A DNA stretch of 64,000 nt from Pipra filicauda (taxonomy: Eukaryota > Chordata > Aves > Passeriformes > Pipridae): assembly GCF_003945595.2 (NCBI RefSeq), contig NW_024104443.1, positions 2,418,001-2,482,000 of the forward strand, read 5' to 3'. This document shows, one piece after another, positions 36,359 through 48,222 of the stretch (position 1 is its first letter; every line of letters starts with the position of its first letter). Made by a program: the position numbers and the translations under genes. A model generated the notes under the pieces. The model made no database searches, was not told the origin of the DNA, and was given only the letters and a program-made list of their open reading frames with translations.

Positions 36359-38100
36359 TTTCCAAAATGTTGAGGAGGAGCTTAGTCTAGCCAACAGAAA
36401 TCTTTCCAAACTTTTTTTTTTGTTTGCTACCACATAAAGAAAAAAGAGAAACTAACTGTAGAACAGGTGTCTCTTTTTCTTCTTTCATGAACAGAACACT
36501 GAAATGAGATTGTTAATTGGTTCAAATTTTATCCATTGTATCCACAGAGAAAGCAGAAAAATATATGCTGTTTACCTCATTCCTTATTCTGTTTTATTAC
36601 ATCTTCAACATAATTGCTCCTCGTTAAAGTCTGTCATTTTCTCTACATCTAGGTTGTTTACCACCTGAATGTTATAAATCCATTTTGACTACTTGCACAG
36701 AAATATATATTTTAAAAAATCAGCTTTTTCAGACTTTCTTTTCAGGTTTTTTTTTTCTTTGTCACCTAGATAACTACCTTACCCTTTTTGAAAGCTTGTA
36801 CAATTTGAATTTTAAGATATGTGCCAATAAAAGGGCTACACCAAAGATAAGAAATCAATGACTACCATATCACTCTTGCATTGCTACTCTCTATATGGGA
36901 GAATAATAAATGAACACTGTAATAGTTTGGACAGACTGAAGTGGGAATTAATCAAAGACAAAATGAACTTACCACATTAGCAGAAGTTTATAGGAATGAT
37001 TTAGAAATTCAGAGTTTGTTATCCTGCTGTCTCTGAGAGAGTGATTTATAATTCCTTCCTCCAGAATAGAGGACTCAATTCTACAAAAACCAAATCACTT
37101 ACTTACATTAAAAAAAAATGTAACTAGTAGGAGCAAGTCACATACATTTCCTTCTTGCTCTATATTTATAAAATTCTCTTCCTCTGAAACAGCAGAATCT
37201 CACAGAACAAGCTGATAGATTCTTAAATCACAAAAATTGGAAGGCATTAGGAAAGCTCTTTTTCTTCTTCATTACTTGTATTTTTGTTACAACTGTCTAA
37301 AACTGCACCTTTGCTAATTTCTGTATAAACATACGATGAGACTACAATCGATGCTCTGAAAGACTGTGTAGTGTAGGAGCCTTGAAGAGGCAGTGGATGC
37401 AAAATGGAAGTGTGTAGGGTGCAAGTAGAGCAAACACATTTTGCTAGTTTATATTCCTGAAAGCAGCCTCCAAAGTCCAGTTTGTTCTTCTCCAGTCACT
37501 GCTGTGAAAATATTTATTTCAGATTTTAAAATGATGTTTCCAGCAGAAGTTTGAGCAGGATAACCTAAGTAGATTGACAAAGTGTGCACAGGGATTTGAA
37601 GAGCTGCTGTAGAGCTCCCTCCCCTGCTAGGTTACCACAACAAGAGCTGCAAACACCTGCTGTGGTGCTGTCCTGTCATAAACTGACAAGGTCCAACTGC
37701 TGGTGTGGGCACAGGCAGCAAGGTCAGAGAGATTTTTTCCTGCACTTAGAACTCTGAACCATCTAAGTGGGTTGTGGTTGTGCCAGTTACAAATAAGGAG
37801 CAGTGTCCAGCCTTTCTTCTCAATTAGAGAAGTTGTAATTCTTTTCAGAGTTTACGTAGTGCTTCATCCTTTGTTTGGGTGTTCTCCTTTAGTTTCTTTA
37901 TTTGTTGAACTGTTTGTATGATTTTCACTATAACTACATGACTCAAGGCGTGGTGTGACATATTCATCACTTATTCTTTAAGTGTCTCTAAAGTTTTGGC
38001 TCTAAAGAGCACTTGAAAAGTCTAAGCTGAAATTTTACACAACGATTTCCAAACTTCTAATGCACTACTTTCCTGTAATCTACAGTATGTTTGAATTTGT
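36359..38100. other. AT-rich DNA, no recognised gene
   Basis: Nothing recognisable. A slightly GC-richer patch at 37590-37800 was examined without a match to a known element. Confidence 0.5.
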
Positions 38101-38101
38101 A

Positions 38102-38151
38102 TTCATCATCATCATCATCATCATCTTCATCATCATCATCATCATCATCAT
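38102..38151 (-). repeat. GAT microsatellite tail of AviRTE
   Basis: About sixteen ATC triplets on plus (GAT on the element strand) with one interruption form the 3' microsatellite terminus of the AviRTE copy that follows. Confidence 0.95.
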
Positions 38152-38662
38152 GGCTAGGCTTCGCAAATGAAGATTTGGGAAGGGCTCTACCCACATTTAT
38201 TACAGGCGCACTAGTGGCTAAAAAGGCCAATACAGGATAGGCACATCCGGTTGCAGAAGGCACAGCAGAAGGACTCCTTAGATGGTACATTCTGCAAGGC
38301 ACGATTCTTTCTGCGTTGTCTTTTCTCGTCGAGAGTGATCCTGTGTGCGTTCTCAAAGGAAGCAGCAGTGTTATAGATGGTGTGTATCCAGACCTCCCGA
38401 TTGGAGGCCAGAGTAGACCAGTTATGGTGATCAATATGGCCAAGGCTGAGATGTTGTTTCAGGGAGTCCTTGTATCTTTTCTTTGGGGCTCCCCTCATGT
38501 GGCAGCCGGTGGCAAGTTCACCATAAAGCAAGATCTTAGGGAGGCAGTGGTCCTTCATCCTTGAGACGTGCCCTGCCCATCGCAGCTGTGTTCTCAGTAA
38601 CATGGCCTCTATACTTGTGACTGCTGCTTGTTCTAGAACAGACCAGTGGATGTTTAGGATCC
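38152..38662 (-). mobile_element. AviRTE-like LINE, 5'-truncated (minus strand)
   Basis: On the minus strand this copy matches the plus-strand copy at 15755-16290 over most of its length. The frame 38211-38603 codes for MLLRTQLRWAGHVSRMKDH, LSLGHIDHHNWSTLASNRE and the finger start CCAFCNRMCLSCIG. A frameshift separates the last residues from the tail. A small deletion of about 20 bp relative to the other copy lies near 38640. Similarity stops at about 38662, where an oppositely oriented SINE-like segment begins. Confidence 0.88.
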
Positions 38663-38990
38663 AGGCGTGGAAAGTAGAGAAAGAGGGGGAGCTTCACCAG
38701 TGTAGACTACACCCTCGTGGGAGATGAGAGGGGGAGCCTTGGAGCACACAGAGGAGAAGGACAACTCTAATTCCAAACCCAGGCAGATGGAGCTCATTAA
38801 GCCCTGTAAGGCCATCCATCTAAGAGAAGGTCACTAATTAAACCTATGTCCTGAGGACCTCGCTGCCACCATCCAAGCTTGCTCGGCCCTGGCAGATGAA
38901 CCTTAGGATTAAAGGGTGGGTCCAGTTCCGTGCATACTGCGTCACCTAAAAAATCCGTTGCTCAGGCTCAAAGGCCTTACCCACATTTGC
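38663..38990 (+). mobile_element. SINE/RTE-related segment, plus strand, with different 5' part
   Basis: From 38789 (CCAGGCAGATGGAGCTC) to about 38972 (GCTCAGGCTCAAAGG) the sequence matches, in opposite orientation, the body of the SINE at 42960-43174. The shared text includes GGCCATCCATCTAAGAGAAG, CTGAGGACCTCGCTGCC, AAGCTTGCTCGGCCCTGGCA, and AGGATTAAAGGGTGGG. The first 125 bp (38663-38788) lack the tRNA-like head and A/B boxes of that SINE. They carry an unrelated sequence with GTAGACTACACCCTCGTGGG. Either this is an AviRTE internal segment from which the SINE took its body, inverted by twin priming, or it is a second SINE type. Confidence 0.6.
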
Positions 38991-40017
38991 AAAGGGCAAT
39001 TTGTATTAATAAATTAATAACTAACAAACACCTGTCTGGACATCTGCATGTCCCTTTTATGAATATTTTATCTTCCATATACATGTGCAATATTGTGCAT
39101 TCTGTATACTTTCTGTCAGTGTGGTTGTCAGGTACAATAAAAAATTTTCACAGCAGAAAATACCACTGAATGTTACCTGTTCCGCTCTAACTACCAACCT
39201 GAGATATCAACCTGAGAGTGACAGAGTTTCTTCAAAGGTCTCAGTCCATAGGGTCTGAAATGGAAATGACATGCAAATATTATCCTGCCTAACATTTTAA
39301 ACATGTCTTTTAAATCACTTAGATTTAGGAAGGTATTTGGAAGTCCTATTATTGGATTAAATTATAAATAATGATAGCACTGAAAATTACTTAAAGAAAG
39401 TATCCTCATGATGTATTTACCTAATTTGAGGGTAATCTGGAAAAACAAGAAGACAAAATAGAGCTATAAATCATTGGGGTTTCCAGCTCTGTTGCAAAGT
39501 AATCTAATACATTTGAAAAGCTTAAGTTTGACTTATTTATAGTTTAACTGTTACATTTATAAGACAAAAGGGAACAAGATTTTCTAGAGATTGTGGAGTA
39601 TTTTTCCTTGCTATGGAACCAACATATTACATTTTCATGAATTATGTAAATAAAAAATAATATTTTTTTCATATAGATAGTTCTCAGTGATACACTATCT
39701 AAAAATTAAAACAGGAAAGACAGAAACTGTGTTTATGCTAACACAACATTACTACCTTGCACTATCTTTGCCATGCCATAGCAGCACAAAGGGGGTGAAT
39801 GATAAGCAGGAAACACCACCATTCTACACTTCTTCTGATTCCTTCTGGTATGAAAAGGGAGATACTATGCTTCAAACAAAAATAGCTTAAGTTATAGCAC
39901 AAAGAGAATGTTGTCACAAGGTTCAGTTATCTTTCATATATAGGAAGCAAAACAAAACAATTCATCTATATGTTAGAGAGTATCTTGATCCTGTAGAACT
40001 TAATAATAAGGTTTAGT
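38991..40017. other. AT-rich DNA, no recognised gene
   Basis: No gene, RNA or transposon recognised. Confidence 0.6.
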
Positions 40018-40064
40018 ACCTGTGGATCAAAATCAGGGGGAAGGCCAACAAGGCTGATATACTG

Positions 40065-40424
40065 GTGAGAGTCTGTTACAGACCACCCAACCAGGATGAT
40101 AAAGGTGATGAATTATTCTACAAGCATCTGGTAGATGTCTCAAAATCTCCAGCCCTTGTTCTCGTGGGTGACTTTAACCTGCCGGATGTCTGCTGGGAAC
40201 TCCACACAACTGAGAAGAGACAGTCTAGGAGATTCCTAGAGTGTAGAGAGGATAATTTCCTGCTCCAGCTGGTAAATGAGCCTACCAGGGATGGGTCTCC
40301 GCTAGACCTGTTCACAAACAGAGAGGGGCTGGTGGGAGATGTGGTGGTCGGAGGCCGTCTGGAGCACAGTGACCATGAAATAATAGTTTTCAAAACTCAG
40401 GGATGCCAGGAGGGCCATCAATAA
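40065..40424 (+). pseudogene. CR1 ORF2, endonuclease C-terminal part
   Basis: A 119-codon frame codes for the C-terminal part of an APE-type endonuclease. Visible motifs are CYRPPNQDD, VLVGDFNLPDVCWE (catalytic GDFN) and HSDHEIIVF (catalytic SDH). The N-terminal catalytic residues lie in the missing 5' part. The frame ends in a stop at 40422-40424 in the linker toward the polymerase, which is one of the inactivating changes. Confidence 0.85.
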
Positions 40425-40862
40425 AATCTCTACACTGGACTTCCAGAGGGCAGATTTCGGCCTATTCAGAAGACTGGTTCCGAGGGTAACTCTGGGAAAG
40501 AGCCCTTGAAAACAGAGGGGTCCAGGGGGGGATGGACATGCTTCAAGAAGGAAGTCTTGAAAGCACAAGAGCAGGCTGTCCCAGTGTGCCGAAAGGCGAA
40601 CCGGAGGGGAAGATGACCAGTCTGGCTGAACAGAGAGATTTTGAAGGAAATTAGGGTAAAAAAGAGAGCTTAACAATTATGGAAAAAAGGGCTGGCTACT
40701 CATGAAGAGTTTAGGAATATAGTTAGGTCATGTAGAAAGAAAATTAGAGAGACAAAGGCAAAATCTGAACTCAATCTTGCCACTTCTGTTAAGAATAACA
40801 AAAAGTCTTTCTACAGGTACATCAGTAGCAAAAGGAGGGTCAGGGAAAACCTCCATTCTTTA

Positions 40863-41390
40863 TTGGACATGGGCGGGAACATTGTTATCAAAGATGAGGA
40901 ACAGACTGAGGTATTTAATACCTTCTTTACCTCAGTTTTCAACAGTAAGACAGGTTGTCCTGAGGACAGCTGGCTTCTGGAGCTTGTAGACAGAGATAAG
41001 AAGCTGAATAGCCCCCCTGTAATCCAGGAGGAAACAGTTAGCGACCTGCTGAGCCACCTGGATCCTCACAAGTCTATGGGACCAGATGGGATCCACCCAA
41101 GAGTGATAAGGGAGCTGGCAGAAGAGCTTGCCAAACTGTTCTCCATCATCTACCAACAGTCCTGGCTCACTGGGGAGGTCCCAGATGATTGGAAGTTGGC
41201 GAATGTCATGCCCATCCACAAAAACAGCCAGAAGGAGGATTCAGGAAACTACAGGCCCGTCAGCCTGACCTCAGTGCCTGGCAAGGTTATGGAGCAGATC
41301 ATCCTAATTGCAATCACCTGCAGCACCTACAGGATGGACAAGGGATCAGATCCAGCCAGCACAGGTGTAGGAGGGGCAGGTCCTGTCTGA
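40863..41390 (+). pseudogene. CR1 ORF2, start of reverse transcriptase
   Basis: This frame carries the N-terminal reverse transcriptase blocks. They are EQTEVFNTFFTSVFN, LSHLDPHKSMGPDGIHPRVI, LFSIIYQQSWLTGEVPDDWK, and NYRPVSLTSVPGKVMEQI. It then runs out of frame near 41290-41390. The continuation is in another frame at 41189-41569 (ISFYDQVTCLMNEGKAVDEV, then YLDFSKAFETVSH). Aspartate of motif A is retained; the second acidic position reads Glu instead of the usual Asp. Confidence 0.85.
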
Positions 41391-41611
41391 CCAACCTGAT
41401 CTCCTTTTATGATCAGGTGACCTGCCTGATGAATGAGGGGAAGGCTGTGGATGAGGTCTATCTGGATTTCAGCAAAGCCTTTGAGACAGTCTCCCACAGC
41501 ATTCTCCTGAAAAAGCTGCAGCCCATGGCTTGGACAGGGGCACTCTGTGCTGGGTTAAGAACTGGCTGATGGCCAGGCCCAGAGAGTGGTGGTGAACAGG
41601 GCTGTGTCCAG

Positions 41612-42523
41612 TTGGTGCTGGTCACTAGTGATGTCCCCCAGGGATCAGTGTTGGGCTCAGTCCTGTTAAATATCTTTATTGATGATTTAGATGAGGGGAT
41701 TGAGTCCATCATCAGCAAATTTGCAGATGACACCAAACTGTGGAGGAATGTCAATCAGCTGGAAGGCAGAAGGGCTCTGCAGAGGGACCTGGACAGACTG
41801 GAGAGATGGTCTGATTCCAACGGGATGAGGTTCAACAAGGCCAAGTGCCGGGTCCTGCACTTTGGCCACAACAAATCCATGCAGTGCTACAGGCTGGGCA
41901 CAGAGTGGCTGGAGAGCAGCCAGGCAGAGAGGGACCTGGGAGTTTGGATTGATAGGAATCTGAACATGAGCCAGCAGTGTGCCCAGGTGGCCAAGAAGGC
42001 CAGTGGTATCCTGGCCTGGATCAGGAACAGTGTGGCCAACAGGACCAGGGAAGTGATTCTTCCTCTGTACTCAGCGCTGGTGAGGCCACACCTGGAGTGC
42101 TGTGTCCAGTTCTGGGCCCCTCAGTTCAGGAAGGACATTGAGATGCTGGAGCAGGTCCAGAGAAGAGCAACGAGGCTGGCGAAGGGACTGGAGCACAAGT
42201 CCTATGAGGAGAGGCTGAGGGAGGTGGGGTTGTTCAGCCTGGAGAAGAGGAGGTTTGGGGGAGACCTCCTCACTCTCTACAACTCCCTGAAAGGAGGTTG
42301 TAGCCAGGTGGGGGTTGGTCTCTTTTCCCAGGCAACTATCAGTAAGACAAGAGGGCATGGTCTGAAGCTGTGCCAGGGGAGGTTTAGGTTAGATATTAGG
42401 AAGAAATTTTTTACAGAGAGGGTAATCAGGTACTGGAATGGGCTGCCCAGGGAAGTAGTGGGTTCTTCATCCCTGGAGGTTTTTAAGATGAGACTGGATG
42501 TGGCACTTAGTGCCATGGTCTAG
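41612..42523 (+). pseudogene. CR1 ORF2, reverse transcriptase palm to C-terminus
   Basis: A 303-codon frame codes for the PQGSVLG block, [20 protein letters not shown] with the intact catalytic FADD, and the thumb region ([20 protein letters not shown]). It continues with [74 protein letters not shown], and [10 protein letters not shown], to a stop at 42521. This is the normal C-terminal end of CR1 ORF2. It is long and clean, indicating a fairly young copy, but it is separated from the upstream part by a frameshift at 41560-41612. Confidence 0.9.
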
Positions 42524-42926
42524 TAACTGCGGTGGTAGTGGATCAAGGGCTGGACTTGATGATCTCCGAGGTCCTTTCCAACCCAGCTGATTCTATAATT
42601 CTATGATAAATGTGAAATTATTGGGGCAGAATACATACAGTTTCATTACTTTTTCTCCTTGAATGTTTCACTCTTGCTTTTCTAAGCTACTTTTTCACAC
42701 AACATCTCTTTTGATGCATCATTTCTTTTTTCTCTTATAGTTCCTTCTCCTTTTCTTTCCACCTCATATTTCCACATTTGCTTTTCTGATTTTGTGATGC
42801 TTATTTAAGATTGGTCTCACCAAGTCTCCTGAGCATTTTGCTGCAGTGAGAATTGTATGAAAACACTGTAATTTTATTCAAACACAGAAATAAATAATTA
42901 ACATCCATAGAACTTTGAATGAATAT

Positions 42927-43256
42927 GTATGGCCAGTCTTCGCGAGTGAAGATTTGGGAAAGGTCATTACCCTTCGAGCCTGCGCAGTGGATTTTTTTAG
43001 GTGAGACCCAGTGTGCGCTGAACTGAGCCCACCCTTTAATCCTGAGGTTCATCTGCCGGGGCCGAGCAAGCTTGGACACTGGCAGTGAGGTCCTCAGGAT
43101 GTAGGTTTGTTTAGAGTGACCTTCTCTTAGATGGATGGCCTTACAGGGCTGACGAGCTCCATCTGCCTGGGGGAGTTTTTCCCTGGCCGGAATCGAACCC
43201 CGGTCGCAGCGGTGAGAGTGCTGCAACCTTAACCACTAGGCCACCAGGGCTCCCCT
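42927..43256 (-). mobile_element. tRNA-Glu-derived SINE with AviRTE-type tail (minus strand)
   Basis: On the minus strand the element starts with a tRNA-like head that resembles tRNA-Glu(CTC). It has GCCCTGGTGGCCTAGTGG with an A box TGGCCTAGTGG (43233-43243), an anticodon-like CTCTCACC, and a perfect B box GGTTCGATTCC (43189-43199). The body of about 200 bp is shared with 38789-38972. The 3' end is TTCCCAAATCTTCACTCGCG plus AAGACTGGCC, the AviRTE tail motif, so it was probably copied by AviRTE machinery. The flanks share TGAATAT (42920-42926 and 43259-43265), a possible target duplication. It is probably full length. It matches my recollection of AviRTE-mobilised SINEs in suboscine birds, but the family name is uncertain. 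Confidence 0.88.
43189..43243 (-). promoter_or_regulatory. internal RNA polymerase III promoter (A and B boxes) of the SINE
   Basis: The A box TGGCCTAGTGG and B box GGTTCGATTCC read on the minus strand, with tRNA-like spacing. Both match the canonical consensus, so the copy may still be bound by TFIIIC. Confidence 0.8.
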
Positions 43257-43713
43257 GGTGAATATAGATTGAATATAGATTGAAATAAAAAGGAAAACCA
43301 TAGAGAGATTCACCAAGAGGTTCAATTTGTCAAGTTGAGGTTTGCATACAAAACCAAATAAAATTTAAAAAAGTAAGTGTACTCAGAGGATTTCTTTTAC
43401 TGTGCAAATAAACGTAAATCCACACCTTAACCATTAGGCTACAATGCAATGAGCAATTTTTCAGCTTGTAGTCCACAAAAATTATCTTTAGAAACTTCAT
43501 ATGGACTATACAGAAAGATAATTATGTAGAATTTTTCAAGTGGTTTGCTTTTACTCTTGAAAAACTGTGGCTAAAAAATTAGAAAAGCCTTTAATAGCTG
43601 ATCCTTAGTTGAGTGGTTTCGTTGGTTAAGAAAGATCAAAACCAACCAGAAAACCCCCACAGAACAAAACTGTCATAACACAAGGTAGATCACAGAAACT
43701 GGCACACTTAACA

Positions 43714-43752
43714 ATGGAGTCCTCAGAGGATGAAACCTATCTGTGCTTCTTG
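43714..43752 (+). other. candidate first coding exon (speculative)
   Basis: An ATG in strong context (ACAATGG) opens 13 codons, MESSEDETYLCFL, ending exactly at a consensus donor GTAAGT (43753). No promoter or downstream phase-0 exon was found. Chance is a realistic explanation. Confidence 0.1.
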
Positions 43753-46700
43753 GTAAGTCATTCACCTCACAGAGGAAACAAAATACATTCCCGTGCTTGA
43801 GTAATTGGAATGTGTTTAAGCCTTTGATTTTCTCATGTCTTCAGACAGAAGCATCTCCCTTCTGCCTTTGGCTTCTTCCTTTTTCATGAGCCCAGGATTT
43901 CCCCAATTTTAAAGAAGTTGTGCTTCCACTGACAGTGCCTCCTCTATAGTGAGCTGTGTACATGCCTAGACAGAGAAAATGATCAGGGAGAGGAAAAGTC
44001 TATAAATGGCCTCATGGAGTAACTTTTTTGGTTTTGTCATGTCAGATTAAAAAGTGTCCTGCAGCATGAAAACATAACTACCTTCTTCTGGAAGAATCAA
44101 CTGGGTATAAAATTAAGTTAGTCAGAGGATTGAGGCAACTAGTTCACATCCATCTAAGGCTAAAATATTAGCATGAGGTTATACATATCTATATTTTGGA
44201 GAGTTGGTTCAGAGGTGACAATTAATTTTGGCTGGCTATAGAAATCAGTGGAGAAGAGCAGCTCTTCTACCTATAGGTATATGAATATGAGATGTCTAAA
44301 CTAGGGTACATGTCTAGACATCTGGTACAATTAGAGAAGGAAACAGGAATTTCTAAGTACTCATTCATTCTCAAACACATCATAGATTAATGTGAGAAGG
44401 TATCTGTTTCCCTCTGCCATTTATAAAGGCAGCCTAGACAACCAACTCAGTCTAGATGCCATTTAGATTGCTAAAATAATGCAAAACAAATTTTTGTACT
44501 TTTTTGGGAATGGTTGCAGATATTGTCTAAAATAATTACATTCAACAATATCATCAGATTTTAACTATAAAAAAGAAAAATGTCCACTGCTACAGATGAA
44601 CAAGCAATGAAGCTATGAATTAAACTGTTTGAAAACAGATCAATCAAAAAAGTGACCGGGAAATGCTAAATACAAAACTTTATATTGCTCTGATCCCTAG
44701 GAAACACAACAAATAGTTGAGTAATGTCAACACACACAAGAAAAAAAAATACTATTTGATTTTCCAGCCTATAACAAATACATTTCTGATGTTATATTTC
44801 TTAAGAGATGTTCCTTTCTGAAAGCATGCTTTATTTTCTGATGACAAGCAGATAGTATGTAGTGTTTTCCATCTCAAAAGGCGAAAATGTGACAGATGTA
44901 ACGTAAAGAAACAATTGGAAAAAACTACCCCTGCCAAGGAATCTCTAGAGCTTTAATTACAATTAAAAACTGAAGTAGTGGCAAACCTAAATTAGACTAA
45001 CCATGAACAATGATAATGTGAGTATTTAGTAATTTTAGTATTCCTTGTTAGAGCTCAGTAATGGATTCCAGGCTTTTTCAAGCATTTTTTCAGTGCAGAG
45101 TCACATGTAAAATAGTAATTCAAATAATGTTTCAAAACAATATCACATTTCAGAAAGTCTTTTGGATTTTTTTAATCAGAGATGGTCTATGTTATAGAGA
45201 CTCTAAGAACATTTTAGAAATCTGCTTGGGAACAATCTCTAAATGCCATTTGTCTGATCAGGAACTTGTACTTATTCATTGCTGTGGTACCCAAGTAAAT
45301 TGCTGACATTGATACATTTATGCAATGCTTGCATCACTATTATTCTAATTTTACAGTAGGGATGCATCACATCAACTGTGTTTTACTCCCTCTAACTAGA
45401 GCTGTCTTAGAGTCAAGGGTTCCAGTGCGCCCTCACAGAGTAGCCTGCTGTCTAATCCACAGCAACAGGGAGATTTCCCCTCCCATGAGAGGGAAATCCA
45501 TCCTATCTGAGAAACCTGTCTGAGAATGGCATGAAAAAAAATCTGTTTCCCATGACTAAACCACGGTGATGAGTTTAGTATCAATTCTAACGCCTAGATG
45601 AAGGAAATTATGAAAGGAATGCTATTTATGTGACAAGTTTGGTATCAGATGAGAAGGAACTTGATATCAAGTTGAGATTTGAAACATCAACATGCTTTTT
45701 CTGTTTACAGATTATGTGTCTCAAACTAGAAACTGCTTCTAAAAAGGCTGTCATGGATATGAGTTGCATTTGTATTAATGGTCAAATGCAAGTATGGATC
45801 TGTGGCCTGGCACTTTCAAATATGACAGTACCAACTGAACTGTGGTCCTCAGACCCATTAATTAGCAATTTATTTCTATATCTTGACATGGTACATTCTT
45901 CTCATTCTAAATATTTGGCAAAATATTGGAGAAAATTAATAACTGAGCAGTCATGCTGAGTCTGCTTTCAGGGAGATCCGGCACACAGTGGTTCACATGT
46001 ACGTGTACGTGTAAAATTGCATGTCTTTAAACTTCATACTTAGTAAGTTTTTTCCAACAGGTTGTTAAATATGTTCATCAACAATTTCTATATCCTGATC
46101 ACTGTGGATGTATACAGTGGATGTATAATTGATATAATCATGCACAACTTAGGATTTAAGTCATGTTTTCATTCTGCATGCATGTTCTATTTTCTAACTT
46201 ATAAAGAAATTCAATGTTTAAATATATTAAAAAGATTTTATAAAAACATTGACATAGCTGGATGAATAGGTTTTTACCAAAAAATCTTATGAGTAAGAAA
46301 ATAATGGCTAAGATATAAAAATTTGTAAATGTTTTTCATTAAATGCAGAGGTAAAGTGCTGTTAAAATTCTAACACCATATTCTGAAATGTGGGCTTACT
46401 TAAAATATGTGGTTTCCCTGTGTTTAAACAAGAATGAGATCCAGTTTCCAAATAAAGATAGGTCATGTTAAAACAAAGAAGCTCATCTGCAGGAATAAAT
46501 CAATAAATGGAAGTCAAAGTCAAATTTTGCAATCTCTCATATAAGATTGTGATGCAAAAGCGGAACCATATTGCAAAGGGAGAGAAACCAGGTGTTGACA
46601 ACAAATGTCATTAAACCAAATATATGTTGCATACACCATAGAAGTAACTATCTAGCCCAGTAGTCCCTTGAGCCTCATGAGAGCAAATATCTTCCTAGTA

Positions 46701-48134
46701 GCTCACTGTACAACTCAGAAAAAAACTTCCTTAAACTTGAAACCTCGTGTTTATGTCTGTTTCTCTTGGTAGAAAACAAGTTTAATTGCATTTTTTCAAT
46801 AGTAATTCTTGCTTTGTTATGGTGTGACTTGATGTAATGTTTGTGAGGAGTCCATATACAGACATATTAAGTACATTAGACATCTCTAAATTATTTTTAA
46901 GTGAGTAGAAGAAATTATGATATTAACAAACTACTTAGCAAAGTTTTTTGTAGCCATCATGGCTTAAACAATGCCAAATATGTTTATATGTGTACCTCTA
47001 ATGTCTGCTACCAGATCTATTTATACAAAGGTGAAACTGGATGAGCTTTTGTCCATCAGATCAGTGGTGTCTAAGTCCAAAGTTGGAACAGACAAGCCTT
47101 AAACCTATATATTGTGGTACTTTGGAATGAATTACAGTAATCTAAGGAGCTAATAATCAAAGGAAGTCACAGATTATGCTTCAGAGACAGGTCTGGCAGT
47201 CCCTAAATCATCGTATGTCCAAAACCAAAAGGTAGACTTTATTTATTCACATCCTCACTTCTGTTACTGGCCACAGTTGGATGAGACGTAGCTGACCAGA
47301 GGCTGAACTGCCTGTGGTAGAACAGCTGATGTCCACCACTTTGAGGTTTGCCTGATTTGCGCTGGGACTCAAACAAATCATGTGGGTATATTTCGTTTAT
47401 TTTAACACATCTGCCTTGTAGATTCAACAGGTGATCTAATTTTTGAGAAGATACAAATTTATCCATATTCATGGATTACAAAGGCCTCTGTACAGTGTCT
47501 ATTCTCAAGTAAATAGTTTCAGTCTATTTAGCTTTTACTGTCATTATGGAAGCAATTTCACAGCTCTGATCATCCTCTCCATGTTTTTCTAGATCTACTT
47601 TGTCACCTTAAGAGGACCAACACAAACAATATGTTCATTCACCGACTTTCCTATTTTGTTGATATTTTTTTCTAACTAATCATAATGGTCTAGTTACTTT
47701 TTCAATTGCTTAAGCATTAAGCTGATGTTCTCAAGTAGCTATAGTGGTGATTGGAATTTTGTTCCCTGAATAGCAACCCTATTTACAAGGAGGAAATATT
47801 TATGTATAATTAGGATTTTTTTTCCTTCCCACTGGGTGTATTATTTTGGATTTTCTTACATTGACTTACTTATGACATATTTCAGCCAGTACCAAAACCT
47901 CTTTTGCATCTCTTCTAGTCACTTTTAAATTTTCGTGTTCTGGTTAATTTGATGCCATCTTCAAACTTTATTTCGTCTTTCATCTACTGCTCCAAATAAT
48001 TTTTGAATGCATTGAATAAAACAAATTTTGCTTAGTTGTAACTTAGTTTTAACTTTAACATGGGATAATACAGCTCTTTCATTAGGATGCATTTAAACTT
48101 CACTCCTTTCATTGTTGTTCTTATTCTCTTTCAG

Positions 48135-48222
48135 CATCAAAGACCTTATGGATAAAATCCACCTAGCAGTTTGTCAATGTGAACAGATGGTTAAAGAGAC
48201 TCAGAGCAAGGCAGGCCTACAG
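48135..48222 (+). other. candidate 88-bp exon (speculative)
   Basis: A strong acceptor (TTGTTCTTATTCTCTTTCAG, AG at 48133-48134) leads into an open frame of 29 codons. The composition is balanced and protein-like (IKDLMDKIHLAVCQCEQMVK and following). A CAG/GTGCAG junction at 48222-48223 is only a weak donor. The frame stays open for another 39 codons if unspliced. I do not recognise the sequence. Confidence 0.17.

Larger units (their letters stand above)
40018..42606 (+). mobile_element. CR1 LINE, 2.6-kb 5'-truncated copy with most of ORF2
   Basis: This is the largest CR1 in the window. It starts inside the ORF2 endonuclease, runs through the reverse transcriptase and ends in a complete 3' untranslated tail (GGGCTGGACTTGATGATCTC, TTTCCAACCCAGCTGATTC, TATAATTCTATGA). 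The 5' untranslated region, ORF1 and the start of ORF2 are missing. Endonuclease motifs GDFNLPD (near 40168) and SDH (near 40367) are visible. So are the reverse transcriptase blocks MGPDGIHPRVI, NYRPVSLTSVPGKVMEQI and YLDFSKAF, and the catalytic FADDTKL (about 41720). The frame is broken at several places between 40424 and 41612, so it cannot be autonomous. Confidence 0.95.

Noticed and set aside
38057..38200. Poly-Asp protein tract
   Set aside because: It is the GAT microsatellite tail of AviRTE read as codons.
43189..43256. Functional tRNA-Glu gene
   Set aside because: The head is followed by a SINE body and AviRTE tail, and it lacks a complete paired acceptor stem and a terminator. It is a SINE promoter rather than a tRNA gene.
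47880..48010. Possible ancient LINE in reverse orientation
   Set aside because: Only a short resemblance to a reversed reverse-transcriptase block was seen; too diverged to support.
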